Of a stretch of DNA of 64,000 nucleotides, positions 34,864 through 46,487 are shown piece after piece. Both the position numbers and the translations under genes were made by a program. The notes under the pieces were generated by a model, which did not search any database, was not told the DNA's origin, and saw nothing but the letters and a program-made list of their open reading frames with translations. The stretch lies in assembly GCF_958298935.1 (NCBI RefSeq), contig NC_084939.1:20697501-20761500 (forward strand), written 5' to 3'. This stretch comes from Phragmites australis (taxonomy: Eukaryota; Streptophyta; Magnoliopsida; Poales; Poaceae). Numbering within the stretch: the first letter of the stretch is position 1; every line of letters begins with the position of its first letter.

Positions 34864-36388
34864 ATGCCACCCAAAAAGAAGACAAAGCCACTTGGTACAT
34901 CGGAGACACTACCGGAGCTTTCGGCTGCAGCCGGGGCTTCGGCCGAAAGGCCCTGTTCGGTGGTGCTAGGCCCAAGCAACGCTTCGGCCGGAGGAGCTTC
35001 CGGCGAGCGTGAACAACACGATGGAGTTGATGTCGCGCCCCTAGGAGACAACGGAGACAGCAATAGAGCGGTCGTCCAGGAAAATGCAGCAACAGTGCAG
35101 GTCGTAGAAGCTAACGCTCGCGCCCGCTTTAAGGCTTCGACAGAAGAGCGAGGGAAGGCGCACAATGAAGAGTGGGAAGACCTGGATGACTTCACAGAAT
35201 ACGAAGACGAAGATGATTCACAGGAGGAAAGAACAGCCAAGCTGGAAGCCGAAGAACTAGATAGGTAGATTGCGTAGAAAAAGCGCATGCTGGATAGCCT
35301 GGCGGCAAGTCAAAAAGCCGCAGAATATCGCAGGAGAGCAGAAGAAGCCAGGAAAACACTGGAGAAAATGCAAGAAGAGATCGATATGCTGCATCGCGCA
35401 GAGGAAACAGCTCGCCATGTTACGCCATCAGAAATCACAACACGACCGACGCAGGACCTTCGGCAACGGTCGTACGTAGGCGATCCAGAGTCTTTGCTCT
35501 CCATTGGCTTGCAGAACCAGTCATGTCCTTCAGGCTTCAAGGTGCCTACAGTAGTAATGTTTGACGGAGAGTCAGATCCAAGAGAATTTGTAATGAGTTT
35601 TGAGGCGGCAGTTGAATCCACTGGAGGAGACGATGCAACACTGGCGAAGGCCTTTGTATTGGCCGTAAAAGGGATAGCAAGGTCGTGGTACTCTGCGTTG
35701 CCTCCAGGATCCATTTATTCATGGGAGCAACTGCACAATGCCCTATACAGCAATTTTTAAGGAAATCAGGCGGACAAGATTACCGCAAGCGACCTCTTTT
35801 GCACTGAAGTAGCAGTCGACGGAGACATTGCAGAGCTATATGCGTCGCTTTGTACACATTCGCTGTTAGGTGAAAGGGCTGAGCGAAGACACAATCATCA
35901 ATGCCACCATACAGGGCATCAGAGGAGGACTTCTGGTAGGAAAGATTACAAGAAAGAGGCCAGGGAGCGTACAAGAGCTCCTCAATAAGATGGAAGAGTA
36001 CGCAAGGTCCGAGCTCGATCACCTTCGGAGGAAGAATGAAATGTTAGCCTCGAAAGTACTAAAAACAAATACGTCAACCAGGGAAGCAGGCACTGGCCAC
36101 CCAAGAGAACGATTGAGGCATGTCGGAAAAGCCAAAGCATCCGAGTATACAATGAAGCAAAAAGAGGTCAATCAGATAGATTCCGGACCAGTCGAAGTTG
36201 CTCAGGCGATAAGCGAAGGGCAAAGTGGGGCTACTCGAGGAGGTCGAAGTGGCAGAGGCCAAGGTCAAGGTGGATGGGCTCCGCAGGACCTGACCACATT
36301 CTACTGTGAGTTACATGGCGAAGGCGCTGGTCGTAGGACTAAGCAGTGCCCACAGGTCATGGCCATGAAAGAAAGCTTAGTAAAGTAA
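34864..36388 (+). pseudogene. gag of element D (broken)
   Basis: It starts MPPKKKTKPLG at 34864. An acidic region (FTEYEDEDDSQEE) is followed by two in-frame TAG codons (35266 and 35275). A coiled-coil stretch (RRAEEARKTLEKMQEEID, 35300-35400) follows. The gag core (MFDGESDPREFVMSFEAAV, then SWYSALPPGSIYSWEQL) ends at TAA 35758. It then shifts frame and resumes at 35870 (KGLSEDTIINATIQGIR). A zinc-finger-like end (FYCELHGEG...TKQCP) lies at 36295-36360. At least three inactivating changes are present. Confidence 0.85.
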
Positions 36389-36409
36389 TCCTTCGATCAG
36401 GCAAGAATC

Positions 36410-37165
36410 GTGCATCACACCACACAGTTCAGGCATGGCGAAGCATGGGAAAACAATCAGAACCACAATCCAGGCACAACATTCGCTAACCAGTGGCAAC
36501 CAATGCTCGCGCCGGCACAACAATATATTCCCATAGCTTCGGCCCAGCCAGATCAGACGGCTGGACAATTGGCTTTCCCAGGAGAGCTACCTCCGCCTCC
36601 ACCAAGACCAGCAATTGAAGCACCACCGGAGACCAGCAGGTCGATAAACACAGTGAATTGTGCATACAACATGGTGTTGGCAATCTCAGGATTATCCAAT
36701 CAGGAGACAGAATCGAAGAGGTGGCAAAAAGAATATGTGCAAAGGGTTAACCACGTTGGTGTAGGGCCAACTTATGTTCACTCAAGGTGGTCCAATGTGC
36801 CCATTACATTCTCACAAGATGACATGAGGGTTCTAGATTACCCGCACATGGACGCCTTCGTGGTTACAGCAAACATTTCGGGAAATGAAGTGCATAGAAT
36901 CCTGATAGATGGTGGAAGCTCGGCAGATATCATCTTTGCTGATGCCTTTGACAAAATGGGTTTACGGCGAAGCGACCTTGACCAGGCTAGGTCTCCACTA
37001 CTAGGCTTCGGCGGAAATGCAATCAATGCTTTGGGGAAGATAACAATCCCAGTGTCATTTGGTGAAGGGTCAAATTTCCGGACGGAGGACATTACCTTCG
37101 ATGTGGTCGATATCAATGATACCTATAATGCAATATTCGGACGAGGAGTCCTGAATACATTCTAA
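36410..37165 (+). pseudogene. aspartic protease region of element D
   Basis: An open frame of about 251 codons holds [14 protein letters not shown], with the catalytic DGGS intact (Asp codon 36908-36910). The proline-rich start ([14 protein letters not shown]) is typical of the Tat gag-protease linker. It stops at TAA 37163. Protease would mature the polyprotein, but the frame is separated from gag and RT by stops. Confidence 0.82.
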
Positions 37166-37389
37166 GCAAAACCGCACCATGCATATTTGTGTATGAAGAT
37201 GCCAAGTCCCGGAGGCGTCATAACAGTGCTCGGAGATCAACAAGTGGCCCGTAGGATCGAAGTGGGAAACACTCCAGGTCGGCGAAATGTCCATGTGGTG
37301 GCGGGACCTTCGATGGATCTCAGGGAATGTGAAGACCAACCAAAGGTAAACAAGATGGTGAAGGCTGTACCAAAAGGGAGACCAAGAAA

Positions 37390-38889
37390 GTGCCGCTGTG
37401 TCCAGACAAGCCAAATAAAAAAATCATTATTGGGGCAGAGGTCCCAGAAGAAGACCAGCGAAAATTGATAATGTTCCTTCGCAGCAACGAGGATTTCTTC
37501 GCTTGGTCTCCAAAGGATCTACAAGGAGTCAGTAGGGAAATCATTCAGCACACTTTAAATGTAGACCCCAATGCGAAGCCAAAGAAGCAAAAGCTTCAGA
37601 AGGCTTCGAAAGAGAGGGAAGAAGCAGCAGAGGTTGACGTAAAGAAGCTGCTTGATGCTGGCATGGTACGCGAAGTATTACACTTAGAGTGGCTGGCAAA
37701 CCCGGTGCTAGTTAAGAAAAGTAATGGCAAGTGGAGAATGTGCATAGACTTCATAGACCTAAACAGAGCCTGTCCGAAGGATGATTTCCCACTACCAAGA
37801 ATGGATCAGCTGGTAGACTCTACTGCTAGCTGTGAATTGTTGAGTTTCCTAGATGCATACTCTGGGTACCACCAAGTTTGGATGGTGAAGGAGGATGAGG
37901 AGAAAACAAGTTTCGGAACCTCCTTCAGCATATACTGCTTTGTAAGGATGCCCTTTGGCCTTCGAAATGCTGGCGCTACTTCACCAGGTTGGTGCAAACA
38001 GTGTTAAATTTATAACTAGGGAGAAATGTCCTGGTATACGTCGACGACATAGTGGTCAAGAGTGCCAGAAAGAACTTTCGGAAACTTACGAAGCGCGGGC
38101 CTAAAGCTAAACCCCGAAAAATGCGCCTTTGGGGTACAGTCTGGGAGACTGTTGGGCTTCTTGGTGTTGAAGAGCGGGTACAGTCTGGGAGACTGTTCAG
38201 AAAATTTTGAAATGCTGGCGCTACTTCACCAGGCAATAATTGACATGAGACCTCCGCAGAGTAGGAAACAAGCACAGCGCCTGGCAGGTAGGTTGGTGGC
38301 GCTAAATCGGTTTCTTGCAAAATCCGCAGAGCGAAGCCTACCTTTCTTCAAAACGCTAAAAGGCTCCGACCCATTCAAATGGGGCGCAGAGCAGCAAGAA
38401 GCCTTCGACGAACTGAAGAATTATCTAATGAAGCTCACAGCCCTGTCCAGTCCCAATCCTGAGGCTGATTTGTTGCTGTACATAGCAACATCCCCTTCAG
38501 CAATAAGCGTTGTACTTGTGCAGGAGAGGCAAGAAAATAACAAGCTACAAAAATTTCTAATATATTACGTGTCCGAGGCCCTAGCGGGCCCGAAGAGGTT
38601 CTACACCAAAATGGAAAAGGTGGCATACGCACTAGAAATGGCATCGTGCAAGCTTCGCCATTTCTTTACGGCTCACAAGATTACAGTGCCCACCTCCCTA
38701 CCCCTTCGTGACATGTTTGAAAATCGAGAAGCTACAGGGAGGATGGCAAAATGGGCTGCAGAGATCGCTCCACTCATGATAGTTTTCATGGCAAGAATAG
38801 CGATGAAGTCCCATGCATTAGCGGACTTCATAGCAGAGTGGACGTTGCAGGCCGAAGCCCCAGCAGAAGAACCGTCAGACCCGGTCTAG
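37390..38889 (+). pseudogene. reverse transcriptase and RNase H of element D (broken)
   Basis: RT has NGKWRMCIDFIDLNRACPKD, then FLDAYSGYHQVW, then the catalytic YVDD at 38037-38048 just after a frame break at about 38005. The connection domain continues to FKTLKGSDPFKWGAEQQEAF (38350-38400). Between the LLGFLV motif (38152) and AIIDMRPP (38236) the normal sequence is replaced by copies of nearby DNA (see findings). RNase H follows (YYVSEALAGPKRFYTKMEK, 38566-38625). The frame ends at TAG 38887. Confidence 0.87.
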
Positions 38890-39669
38890 ATCGCATATTG
38901 TGATGGGGCCTGGGGGGCTTTAGGAGCAGGTGCGACAGCGGTACTATCTTCGCGTTCAGGAGTAAAATTAAGATATGCTGCCAGACTAGAATTTTGATCA
39001 ACAAACAATGTGGCGGAGTACGAAGTTGTCCTCCTTGGTATTCGCAAGGTGAAAGCTTTGGGCGCCCGAAGGGTGTTGATTAAGACAGACTCTGAAGTAA
39101 TAGCAAGCCAAATTGACAAGACATTTCAGACAAAAGAACCAGAGCTTCTTAGGTACATGGTAGCGGTCCGAAGCATAGAAAAGCACATCGTAGGATTCAC
39201 AATCAAGAGTATATCAAGAAATGACAACTTCGAAGCAGATGACCTCGCGAAGGCCGCAGCACAAAATCTGCCAATACCGCCAGATGTATTCTATCAGAAG
39301 TTGAGTGTGCCAGCTGTAGAGGACTCTTCGTGGAGGACATGCTCGGTTGCTATAATTGAAAGCGAAGATTGGCACTCTACCATAATGGTTTACTTTCATG
39401 GCTACTATGAGCCCGAAGATAATGTTGAAGCAAAGCGCATGGCCCAGAGAGCCAAGAGCTACAAAATTGTTGGAAATGACTTGTACAAGGTCGGAGTATG
39501 TGCACCTATGCTGCGATGCATATCCAAGGTAGAAGGGCAAAGTTTGCTGAGAGAAATACATGGAGGATTGTATGGCTCGCACGTAGGCATTGGAGCCATA
39601 GTTGGAAAAGTATACATACAAGGATTCTTTTGGCCGAAGGTGGTCAGCGATGTGGATTGCATAGTCTAA
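38890..39669 (+). pseudogene. archaeal-type RNase H and integrase zinc-finger region of element D
   Basis: YCDGAWGALGAG is followed by NVAEYEVVLLGIRKVKALGA and IKTDSEVIASQI, the second RNase H (aRNH) seen in Tat elements. A stop (TGA, 38996) lies inside it. An integrase N-terminal region with HGGLYGSHVGIGA (an HHCC-type finger start) ends at TAG 39667. The finger's CxxC follows as CTQCQYW in the broken frame at 39672-39692. Confidence 0.82.
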
Positions 39670-39766
39670 AGTTGTACGCAATGCCAGTACTGGGCGAAGG
39701 GATCAAACAGGCCTTCGACGAAGACACAGCTCATTCCACCAATCTGGCCATTAACGCGGTGGAGAA

Positions 39767-40588
39767 TTGACATTGTCGGTCAACTGCAACCGCCTAGGAA
39801 ACTTGCGTTATGCTGTCACTGAAGTAGAATACTTCTCCAAGTGGGTGGAGGCAATGCTGCTCATGAATATAACATCAAGAAATATCCAAAAATTCTTGTG
39901 GCAAAACATCATATGCCGCTTCAGAGTCCCACGCGAAGTGACCGTGGATAATGGCACCCAATTTGATAGTGCAGGATTCAGGCATTTCTGCGAAGGCGTG
40001 CGAATCAAATTCCACTTCGCATCCATGTATCACCCACATTTGAATGGAGCCATGGAAAGGGCAAATGGCATCGTCTTTGCTGGTGTCGCGAGGCGTCTAC
40101 AAGGCCTGCCAAAAGGAAAATGGGTCGAAAAGCTGCCGAAGGTCTTATGGTCTGTAAGAACAACAGTAACAAGACCGACCGGTTTTACACCATTTTGTCT
40201 GCTCTTCGGCGAAGAGGTGATTACTCCAGAAGAATGTAAGAATTGATCATTTAGGTTCGTAAATGAATCGGCACAAAGCAAAGAATTAACATCAAAAGAT
40301 GCGCTTGAGAAAATGAGACTGCAGGCCATCGAAAACTTCGCTAAATACCAGGAGGAGACTAGAAGGTGCAGGGACAAGAAAATATCCTTAAAGGACTTCG
40401 CCCCTGGGGATCTGGTACTGCGAAGACTCAACAATGCTTCGTCTGTGAGAAAACTGCAAAGCAAGTGGGACGGCCCCTTTTTGGTGAAGAGGTCGTTAAG
40501 ACCCGGTTCCTATCACTTGGCTACTCTAGAGGGTAAGGAGCTCCCGCATACTTGGAATGCGGACAACCTTCGCAAGTTCTACATGTAG
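39767..40588 (+). pseudogene. integrase core and C-terminus of element D
   Basis: The core has a VTEVEYFSKWVEAML block (first Asp changed to Glu in TEVEY), VTVDNGTQF (second Asp intact) and YHPHLNGAMERANG (Glu region). It stops at TGA 40244, then continues in a new frame to KFYM and TAG at 40586. The C-terminal part contains FAPGDLVLRRL and WDGPFLVKR, typical of the GPY/F-type end of gypsy integrases. The change in the first catalytic position and the stop make it inactive. Confidence 0.83.
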
Positions 40589-40960
40589 TAGCAGTGAAAG
40601 TCTTCGCATCCCTGGGCGAAGCACTCAAACCAGGGCAAAATTTATGTAATTTTGTTTTCCTTTCATGTAATCAAAAATGTACAGGAGCTACACTCTTTTC
40701 CTCAAAGGGGGAACCCTTCGTTAGGGCATGAGGTTTTTAACGAGACAGCGGCCTTTGTAAACATCAATATATATGGAAATACCCCCAAGAAAGCATGTAC
40801 TTTGGTTTGAGTATGAATAACTCATCATCGAAGTGTGGCAGCCCTTTGGAACAAGGGGGCACACCAATCGATGAGAAGCGCGTCAAGAACCCGCTACAAA
40901 ACTTGAGGTGCGAAGTATCAAGGAAAGACACCATACCCTTCGACCTAAAAAAAAAGAATC

Positions 40961-41725
40961 TGACGTGCTACTTGACCTAAAATCAGGCGACGCACCTCTC
41001 AGCCAAGTTGGGGGCTAAGAGTGCCTGCCCCCGCACTGAAGAAACAAACCTTCAGAGAAAAATAAAAAGCTGAAGTGTTGCTCGACCTAAAATCAGGCAG
41101 TGCACCTCTCGGCTAAGTCGGGGGCTAAGAGTGCCTGCCCCCGCACCAAAGAAACAAACCTTTGGAGAAAATAAAAAGCCGAAGTGTTGCTCAACCTAAA
41201 ATCAAACAGCGCACCTCTCGGCTAAGTCGGGGGCTAAGAGTGCCTGCCCCCGCACCGAAGAAACAAACCTTCGGAGAAAATAAAAAGTCGAAGTGTTGCT
41301 CGACCTAAAATTAGGCAGCGCACCTCTCGGCCAAGTCGGGAGCTAAGAGTGCCTGCCCACATACCAAAGAAACAAACCTTCGGAGAAAATAAAAAGCTAA
41401 AGTGTTGCTCGACCTAAAATCAGGCGACGAACCTCTCGGCCAAGTTGGGGGCTAGGAGTGCTGCCCCTGCACCAAAGAAAAAACCTTCGGAGAAAAATAA
41501 AAGGCTGAAGTGTTGCTTGACCTTAAATCAGGCGGCGGACCTCTCGGCTAAGTCAGGGGCTAAGGGTACCTGCCCCCGCACCGAAGAAACAAAACTTCAT
41601 AGGAAGACAAAGAAGCCGAAGTGCTGCTCGACTAAAATCAGGTGACACACTTCGGCAAAGTCGGGGGCTAGGAGTGCTTGACCCCACACTGAAGAAAAAA
41701 CAAACCTTCGGAAATAGAAATTACA
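40961..41725. repeat. tandem array, about 109-bp unit, about 7 copies, in element D
   Basis: Units run GAAGTGTTGCTCGACCTAAA, then CACCTCTCGGC(T/C)AAGTCGGG, then TGCCTGCCCCCGCACC, then AACCTTCGGAGAAAATAAAA. Unit starts at about 41072, 41181, 41290 and 41399 give a spacing of 109. A related, looser set built on GCATTGCTGCCGAAGG and CGGCTAAAATGTCGGGGGC continues to about 42110. The array lies between pol and the antisense gene. Confidence 0.88.
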
Positions 41726-42238
41726 ACACGAGATCATGCCACGTGCTACCGGGCCGTTAGGAGTAAATTTCCCTCTGCCGAAGGTCCATACGGCCAAAAA
41801 GTCAGGGGGGGTGACGTTCTCAGAATAATGCTTAACTTGCATTGCTGCTGAAGATCCCTATCCTTAACTTGCATTGCTGTCGAAGGTACCTACGGCCAAA
41901 ATATTAACTTGCATTGCTGCCGAAGCGTCCCTTCGGCTAAAATGTCGGGGGCAACGACGCTCAGAATAATGCTTCGCGTGCGTCGCTGCCGAAGGTTCCT
42001 ACACCCTAAAGTTGGGGGGGGGGGGAGGGGGACGACATTTGCCGAGCAACGCTTCATTTGCGTCGTTGCCAAGCGTCCTGAAGGCTTTACAACATTGTTG
42101 AGATCACACTTTGCGGGCGGTGACACCGAAGGAACAACTCGATCAGCACAAATATAATAACAAAATACAGCAATTGTCTCAAAGCATCTTTTATTCCGCA
42201 AAGTCATCAATATCAGGATCAACAAAATCCTTATATCA

Positions 42239-44607
42239 TCAGCTAAAGCCAAATTGAAAGGCTATGCCTTGACTAGCATGAAAAGGCAACGTTGGGTCCA
42301 ATGGGGATCCAACATAAGAAGATGAAGGGGATGAAGAAACATGCGGGGTGCTCCCACCTTCGGTACATTGCACTAGTTGCGAAGAGGGCCCCCAGCGGTA
42401 ACAAAACTGAAACTGGTGAGGCAGGAGCCCGCCGTTGTCATCCTCCGGCTTGGGCTTCGGATCGATGAGAATATGCGGAGGTTCGACGTCTCTGCGCGCA
42501 ATCCGACGTGAATCGCGCTCAGCCCTATGGGTACCTAAAACCGAAGGGCTAAAACATTTCCAAAATTCTTTGGATCTGGCATTCATTGCATCATAGGCCC
42601 TACACCTCACCCTCCAATACCTCTCAAATTCGATATCTGGATGGCGGCAACGGAAGGAATAATATATATTACAGCGCCTTAGTCAATAACAAAATTGCAA
42701 GGTTCAATGTGACGCTTCACGCTTTTTCATCACACCTTCCCTGTCTCTTCGGCCGTCGTGGTCGTTGCTTTAGCCAAAGGGTCGTTCCTCACCTTCGCTT
42801 GCAACAAAAGGGTTCGTTCAATGTGCACACGTCCCAGAGGGCGAGATCGCAGCTATGTACACCAATAATTAGTGGTAAACGACCGTGCGGTGGCCTTCGA
42901 CACCCTCGACACGGCCGAAGTAGACATATCCGTTGGATCGCGGAAGGTATGTTTCTGAAGTGCAACATGATGGTTACAGCCGGTCATTTCAATTGACTGT
43001 ACTATACTCCGGGCTGAGACCATGGCGCAGAAGTTACTGTATAATTGAGCCATAGGCAGAAGGCTTCTGCTAGTTTCGTTAATCCATCCTATAAGCCCAC
43101 CCAGCCCGACAATATCAATCGTTAGAGGCATGGCCGAAGCACCAATCTATTCAAAGGTGTTGCTGATGGCTTCGTAGTCGGCGACAGCCTTCAGCTCTAG
43201 CTCTCCAAGCAAGTTAAGGGTATCTTCAGACAAAGCATTCACCTCGCCCAGTTCTTCATGCAGCCACTGCGCTTTAGCGGTTTTAGCAGTGCAGAGTACT
43301 TGTAGCTCCGAAACTTGCGCTTTAGATGCCTGTAGATTTTGCCGCAGGCACTTGACCTCTTCCTCGGCACTCTGTTTGCCCGAGTGGAGGGAGCTCAGTT
43401 CCTTTTCAAGTTGTTGCAAGCACACATTGGCTTCCCTGGCTCGGTGCGTGAATTCGCGCTTTTGGGCTTCGGCCTTTTCTGCCCGGTTCTGGAGCATGTC
43501 CCTTTGCGCCTCTGCATTTCTAGCGCGGTCTTCGTAATTTTCCGCTTGTATGCACTGAGCGCGCAAGATTGCATAGCCTGTGACAGCGCATTGGTATGAG
43601 AACGAGTAATAAAATAATGCAGTAAGGTAACAAATAAACATAGTAAAACATAGGAAGATACCTTCGCAATGGCCACGTCCAATGCATCAAGGAGCTCGGT
43701 GGCGGGCTTCTGGGCGAGGGATATCTCAAACTCTGGTAGGATGAAGGTGCTGAATATTTTCTTGGCATCGCTAACCTCCCCCGAGCTTGGTTCAAATGAT
43801 GAAATCTTAAATGCCACGACTTCAATAGCCTTCACGTTGATCAACCCACCGTGAATCATGAGTCCTTTCTCACCATGGTGGGGCATGTCTAGCGTGGACT
43901 CCTCCTCCATCTCCGTGGCTCTGTGGCCACCAGACAACTTGTTGGAGAACGAGCTCGAGGACGAAGAGGAGGATGAAGAGTCAGCTACCGCCTCAATATT
44001 TTCGGCCCCTTCGACCTCATCATCCCCTGCCGCTGGCTCAGCGGTTGTACGCGGCTCCGACGACTCCTCCTTATCGTCTCTAAGGATCAGCGTGGGAAGA
44101 TTCACGCGAGTGCAAAATGATGATTTCGGCGAGGAGCGAAGCCCATGCATGCCCTCTGGTGGCTCTTGCCTAAGGGGTACAGCCCGAAGGGCTACTGAAC
44201 CCTCGGGAGTTACTTCTTCATGAACGTCGTCGAAGGCAACTTCGTGAGGCCTCTTCCTGAGGGCGAGAGCCTTCTTCTTCCTGCCTCCTTAAGGTGAAGG
44301 GTCTGGATGTCTTCGCTTCCTCTGGCCGCCAGCAGGGGGTTCTCCGTTGATGTTGGCAGCCGGGGAGCCCTCTCCATGACCCAGCAAGGGCGCGTTAACC
44401 TTCGGCCTATCTCTGTAGGCAAGACCCCTGAACTCCAAAATTCGGTTGAGCCTTCGGCCAAGACCCTGCTCAGTGCATAATTGGGCTTTGCCCTGCGTGA
44501 ACTTCCCAAGCAGCATCATGGCCTTGGCCTAGACTTCGGCGACCGTTAGGTCTGGCGAAGATCAAGAAAGGTAAGCAAATGACAGCGAAGGTGAATCCAG
44601 GAACTAA

Positions 44608-44648
<41 letters not shown>

Positions 44649-45437
44649 TGTACCTGTGAAGCCTTGCACAGCAAGGTGGGGACGGCAGAGCCCCTCCGGC
44701 CCCTTGTCTCTGAACTCCGGGATGCTCCAGCCCCGGCTAAGAGGCCACACTCCGGCTGCTATGAATTCTTCTACAAGGTCCCGAGTGGACAGGTACTTCG
44801 CACACCTGGCGAAAGCTTCAAGAGCCGATCGTTGAGACGCCTTCAACTGCACGTCGGGGGCGCGGTTCCCCTTCACTTCTTCACATTTTGAAACAAGGAA
44901 ATCATGTTGATCCACCTTGTGGTAAAACCACCATTGTGTCTAGTCCTTCGGCCATTTATTTTTATACACAATGGCTGGCGTGGTCAAGACAGTGTGGTAA
45001 GTAAAGTTTAAACATCCATAGTGGGCTTCGCTCTGCATGCTGCGGGCAAACACCGGCTTCAGCTGGTCGTGAAGCCGGTGGGCGGTGGCGAAGGCCCTAG
45101 TCGCTGCCTTCGCTCCTTCAGATTAGGCAGCCCAAGAGAATAGACCGAGCCGCACAATTGCATTGGGCCTGAGCTAGTGTAAGTAGACTTCAAATAGTTT
45201 CAAAACCTTAGTCACCATCTCGTCGTAGGGAAAGCGGAGGCCCACACGGAAGTAGTCGACGAAGACGATAGCTTCGTCATCTGTGGGCTCCGTCGTCTCA
45301 TGGCTCCCTGGGAGCCTAACCTTTGACACATCGTTGATCAATCCTTCCTTTACGAGCCTGACTAACACTTCGTCATCTACTTTGGACTGCCCAATCCAGT
45401 ATGTCTTCGGGCGGTTTGACCTGGCCTTCAGCGCCAT
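42239..45437 (-). pseudogene. antisense gene of element D (Transposase_28 / putative gypsy-type domain), multi-exon, broken
   Basis: It is transcribed opposite to gag-pol. TATAAATA (45561-45568, minus) lies 124 bp before the ATG at 45437. Exon 1 (45437-44654) has LPGSHETTEPTDDEAIVF and VDYFRVGLRFPYDE, then a TAG (original Gln) at 45174, and ends QGFT. A phase-1 intron (44653-44552) contains the (AAT)12 tract. Exon 2 (44551-43662) has GKFTQGKAQLCTEQGLG, a ten-serine run and LLDALDVAIAK. A phase-0 intron (43661-43555) follows. Exon 3 is a long coiled coil (AENYEDRARNAEAQRDML), stop TAG at 43147, then IGASAMPLTIDIVGLGGLIG. The last exon ends at 42239 (QGIAFQFGFS). At least five in-frame stops. 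The role of such antisense ORFs is not established. Confidence 0.75.
44608..44643. repeat. (AAT)12 microsatellite
   Basis: Twelve AAT units lie inside the first intron of the antisense gene of element D. Confidence 0.95.
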
Positions 45438-45560
45438 CACGCTGTGCTGAGGAAGCTAAGATGGCGAGAACTTCAAAAGCAAAGAGAACGCTATACACTT
45501 CGTACGAGAGCTACGGATTAAGCGATTTCACGTGATAAAAAGGAACTACCATGCGGCTTG

Positions 45561-45568
45561 TATTTATA
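45561..45568 (-). promoter_or_regulatory. TATA box of the antisense gene in element D
   Basis: The minus strand reads GCTATAAATACAAG here, 124 bp before the ATG. No competing TATA lies between. The position matches a core promoter for the antisense transcript. Confidence 0.55.
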
Positions 45569-45856
45569 GCGGTGAAAAGGGGGAGAGGCGGTTAAAATGA
45601 GACGCGTTAGAAGTTGAACCGCAGCCTTAAAAGATGTTTTAGTGTGCAGGGAAGACATTTAATGTCCATTAATATAACGGTTGTTGAGGGGTAGGATGGT
45701 CATACCAGCTAAAAAAAAGTTAGTGCAAACTAAAAGTTGATGGGGGAATCTCCAAGAATTCAACCTGGCCCCCGCAAGCCTTCGACGGGCCAAAGGTGAC
45801 GGCGTTGAGATTCATCTTCCGATTTATAGGCTCAGCCCCTCGAAGATGAACCTTAC

Positions 45857-46007
45857 CCGTAGGGGGCTACTGTTGGGGATGATCTCCTCCTCCCCGTCCC
45901 CCCCCCCCCCTTTGTATGGCAAGTTGAAGTCTACCAGTGGCTGAGCAGTGGTGGGTGTTGTAGTTGTGTTTCAGGAAATGCAGGCAAAGGCCATGGCGGA
46001 CATTCGG
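45857..46007 (+). repeat. polypurine tract and truncated 3' LTR of element D
   Basis: GTAGGGGGCTAC precedes TGTTGGGGATGATCTCC at 45871. The next 137 bases match the start of the 5' LTR, except for a run of 13-14 C and other small changes. They stop matching inside the first minisatellite unit (GGCGGACATTCGG at 46007). The rest of the LTR is missing. Confidence 0.85.
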
Positions 46008-46487
46008 CGCCTACCGGATTTTGCACGGCAACGCTGGCCGATGCAGGGCTAGCGCGTGCGGTGGCCGCCGAAGTCATGTGTGTCAGAGAGCGGCCTCGGG
46101 CTGTGCGTGAGAGAGTAGAGAGGGGGGAGTGAGCAGAGAGAGAGAGGGAACAGCAAGAAAGTCACCGACGCATTTAATGCGCTTGCCGCGGTGGCAAGAC
46201 AGCATGGCAAGTGCACTGGAGGAGGGAGACGATGCTGGTTGACGGGTTTCGTGGGTCAGCGAGGGAGCGAGTGGGCGAGCATTGTCACAGGCTAGCACGC
46301 GCGCGGGGGAGCTGGGCTAGGGACATGATGCAGTGGCCCACACGCGGGTGGAGGGGAGAGCAACGTGCTGGGCCAGCTGGGCTACACCAGCGAGCTACGC
46401 AAAAGAGAAAAGAAAAGGAGGCAGCCTGTGAAGGAAATAAAAGAATCAGAATTGATTAAGATTAGATTCAAGGGTTACTTGGATTCA
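46008..46487. other. GC-rich flank, no gene recognised
   Basis: It directly abuts the broken LTR of element D. Short frames on both strands show no family. A (GA)n-like purine stretch lies at about 46130-46150. Confidence 0.35.

Larger units (their letters stand above)
34103..46007 (+). mobile_element. Ty3/gypsy element D, Tat type, with antisense gene
   Basis: The order is LTR (34103-34826), PBS, gag, protease, RT, RNase H, extra archaeal-type RNase H, integrase, a 109-bp tandem array, an antisense multi-exon gene, polypurine tract and a truncated 3' LTR (45871-46007). The second RNase H, the PBS TGGCGCCGTCC and the long 3' region with an antisense ORF are hallmarks of the Tat clade (RIRE2/Grande/Retand relatives). 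All ORFs carry stops. The 3' LTR is cut within its first minisatellite unit. Confidence 0.9.

Noticed and set aside
42853..43131. Separate small gene on the minus strand
   Set aside because: It continues in frame after the TAG at 43147, so it belongs to the antisense gene of element D.
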